From NCBI GenBank assembly GCA_946407325.1, contig CAMJNN010000070.1, forward strand, positions 1 through 6,302: a stretch of DNA of 6,302 nt. Direction: 5' to 3'. The position numbers were made by a program, and so were the translations under genes. Below, one piece after another: positions 5,238 to 6,302 of this stretch. The notes beneath the pieces were generated by a model that saw only the letters and a list, made by a program, of their open reading frames with translations, ran no database searches and was not told the origin of the DNA. The stretch comes from an uncultured Prevotellaceae bacterium (lineage in GTDB: Bacteria; Bacteroidota; Bacteroidia; Bacteroidales; Bacteroidaceae). The first letter of the stretch is position 1; each line of letters opens with the position of its first letter.

Positions 5238-5517
5238 CGCGTGAGCTTCTGAAACGTAGAGAGATTATTTGTGATTTCAAGAAATGTTTTCGCAAAGATT
5301 ACAGCGAAAACAAGGAGCATTATCTCAAAGCGGCAAGCAGGAGAAGTAAACCAGATACCAGATTTAGGTATGTGGTTTGGAGTTGCCCCAAGCTAATCAT
5401 CAAGAAAATCACATTTGGTAGGTGTTTGAACAGCAAAAAACACATAAAAAAGCATAAAATAGGGGCGCATAACCACGATTATTTAAAAGAGAGCAGTAGA
5501 AATTGAAAATTTTTCAC
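5238..5517. other. AT-rich gap without a confident gene
   Basis: This stretch separates the tRNA from the XRE gene. An open frame on the plus strand runs from a GTG at 5231 to a stop at 5504-5506 (91 codons). Its product is very basic (many K, R and H), matches no family I recognise, would start inside the third GTGACCT repeat, and has no ATG start or ribosome-binding site. I do not call it a gene, though a remnant or a novel small protein is possible. Near the right end are A-tracts at about 10-bp steps (5435-5440, 5446-5451, 5456-5459), which fit curved DNA upstream of the XRE promoter. I see no RNA gene or clear hairpin here. Confidence 0.5.
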
Positions 5518-5525
5518 TACCTTTG
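5518..5525 (+). promoter_or_regulatory. -7 element for the XRE/helicase operon
   Basis: TACCTTTG matches TAnnTTTG exactly and ends 29 nt before ATG 5555. The nearest TTG (5503-5505) is only 12 nt upstream, too close for a usual -33, so activity may depend on the AT-rich upstream DNA or on a regulator. Confidence 0.55.
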
Positions 5526-5540
5526 CAGGGTAAACATTAC

Positions 5541-5552
5541 ATTATATATAAT
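5541..5552. promoter_or_regulatory. Perfect 12-bp palindrome, possible operator
   Basis: ATTATATATAAT is its own reverse complement and sits between the predicted transcription start and the XRE start codon, 2 nt before the ATG. This is a usual place for an autorepressor operator, but the sequence is so simple that chance is a real alternative. Confidence 0.3.
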
Positions 5553-5554
5553 AT

Positions 5555-5785
5555 ATGGAAGATATTAACCGAATAAAGATGGTTTTATTCGAGAAGAAGA
5601 AAACAGCTCGGTGGCTGGCAAGTGAAATGGGTGTCACCCCATCTACTGTCAGCAAGTGGTGTACCAACTCTTCTCAACCCGACCTCGCCACAATCCTTAA
5701 AATAGCCGATTTGTTGAAGGTTGATATACGGGAGTTGCTGGTACGTGAATACAAATCATATCTGCTTTCTAAAGAGTCAAAGTAG
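5555..5785 (+). CDS. Small XRE/Cro-C1-type helix-turn-helix regulator
   Basis: A 76-residue DNA-binding protein made almost entirely of one HTH_3-type domain. Helices 2 and 3 are TARWLASEMG (17-26) and PSTVSKWCTNSSQPDL (29-44), with the recognition helix around STVSKW. ILKIADLLKVDIREL (47-61) forms the closing helices, and the tail is short and basic. There is no ligand or peptidase domain, so it probably acts as a simple repressor or as the controller protein of the operon. The next gene starts 50 nt downstream in the same direction with no terminator between. Small XRE proteins of this type commonly precede restriction-modification or defence operons in Bacteroidetes, where they limit expression. 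ATG 5555 is chosen because it follows the -7 box by 29 nt; the M at codon 9 lies inside helix 1. Confidence 0.92.
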   Translation: MEDINRIKMVLFEKKKTARWLASEMGVTPSTVSKWCTNSSQPDLATILKIADLLKVDIRELLVREYKSYLLSKESK

Positions 5786-5835
5786 AACGAAATGAATAGC
5801 AGTGAATGACATAAGGAAATCACCAAGATAAAATC

Positions 5836-6302
5836 ATGTTTTATAAACTGATAGAAAATAAACGTAACGAATGGCTGGCATCTGAGGAATGCACCATTAA
5901 AGAACTGTTGCAGTATATTGTGCAACGGGGCATGATGCGTGACGCTCAGTTGGAGGCCATCAAGACATACTTGTTTCTGAAGATAGCCTGCAAGAACCAA
6001 CCTCTGTGGCGGCTCTTCGTCGATGGTGTGTTCAACGACACCAATATCGGGCAGGTGGAGCTGACAGAGACTGCCCGTCAGATATTCAGCACCAAAAAGG
6101 CTGCTGTGGCTCTGTTCCAGTATTCGTGCCTACACGACAAGAAAGGCAAGCAACTGGCTCCGGAACTGGAGCAATATATCAAGCAGCATGCTGACGAGAT
6201 AGACTACGAGGCCATATTCCAGAAGATATTCTACGGAGTCACCTATACCGACTACCTCTTTAGTCTGCCTATGGGAGCTGGCAAGACTTATCTGATGGCA
6301 GC
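5836..6302 (+). CDS. DEAD/DEAH helicase or type III restriction (Res)-like protein, N-terminal part, cut by the window edge
   Basis: An open frame from ATG 5836 runs through the right edge, giving 155 complete codons and no stop. It begins MFYKLIENKRNEWL and has R35-D-A-Q38-L-E-A-I, like the R-x-x-Q motif before motif I of SF2 helicases and type III restriction subunits. A mostly helical stretch of about 100 residues follows, then a Walker A motif LPMGAGKT (144-151, with K150-T151) preceded by GVTYTDYLFS. No Walker B, nuclease or methylase motif is within reach, so the exact family is open. I recall similar openings in Bacteroidetes proteins annotated as DEAD/DEAH box helicases of restriction-type loci, which is memory rather than a search result. 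No strong ribosome-binding site is seen. The XRE gene 50 nt upstream probably shares its transcript. The likely role is ATP-driven DNA translocation or unwinding in a defence system. Confidence 0.85.
   Translation, partial: MFYKLIENKRNEWLASEECTIKELLQYIVQRGMMRDAQLEAIKTYLFLKIACKNQPLWRLFVDGVFNDTNIGQVELTETARQIFSTKKAAVALFQYSCLHDKKGKQLAPELEQYIKQHADEIDYEAIFQKIFYGVTYTDYLFSLPMGAGKTYLMA

Noticed and set aside
6006..6194. Plus-strand 62-codon open frame
   Set aside because: It lies in another frame inside the helicase-like gene, which stays open from 5836 to the window edge and contains Walker A.

Overview
The window looks like chromosomal DNA of a Bacteroidales bacterium, most probably a Prevotella-type genome. 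Reasons: five places where a TAnnTTTG -7 element (the Bacteroidetes housekeeping sigma consensus) sits in front of a gene, some with a TTG about 19-20 nt upstream; few Shine-Dalgarno sequences; a short sirtuin without zinc cysteines; a DUF4491-type membrane protein; and an XRE/helicase pair of a kind I recall from this phylum. The genus is inference.

Layout. (1) 1-1716: two plus-strand glycosyltransferases, a GT4 cut by the left edge and a GT2 whose start overlaps it by 8 bp. This is probably the tail of a surface polysaccharide cluster. (2) 1743-2438: a minus-strand Sir2/CobB-type NAD-dependent deacylase that converges on the GT2 gene. (3) 2439-2561: a divergent intergenic region with a promoter on each strand. 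(4) 2562-4056: a tandem pair of FKBP prolyl isomerases, the first cytoplasmic and the second a lipoprotein, 22 nt apart and closed by a strong intrinsic terminator at 4076-4111. (5) 4166-5003: a well-formed promoter, an Lrp/AsnC regulator and a small DUF4491-like membrane protein, probably one operon. (6) 5016-5195: a tRNA gene with CAT anticodon, with its own promoter and terminator. (7) 5196-5554: an AT-rich gap with three GTGACCT repeats, a doubtful basic open frame, phased A-tracts and a promoter. (8) 5555-6302: a small XRE repressor-like protein and the N-terminal 155 residues of a large P-loop helicase/type III restriction-like protein cut by the right edge.

Regions 1-5 read as ordinary core genes. 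Everything after the tRNA looks like an accessory island: tRNA 3' flank, repeated short motif, AT-rich leader, small HTH regulator, then a Walker-A protein. The likeliest interpretation is the first two genes of a restriction or phage-defence operon. The genes that would settle this lie beyond the window.
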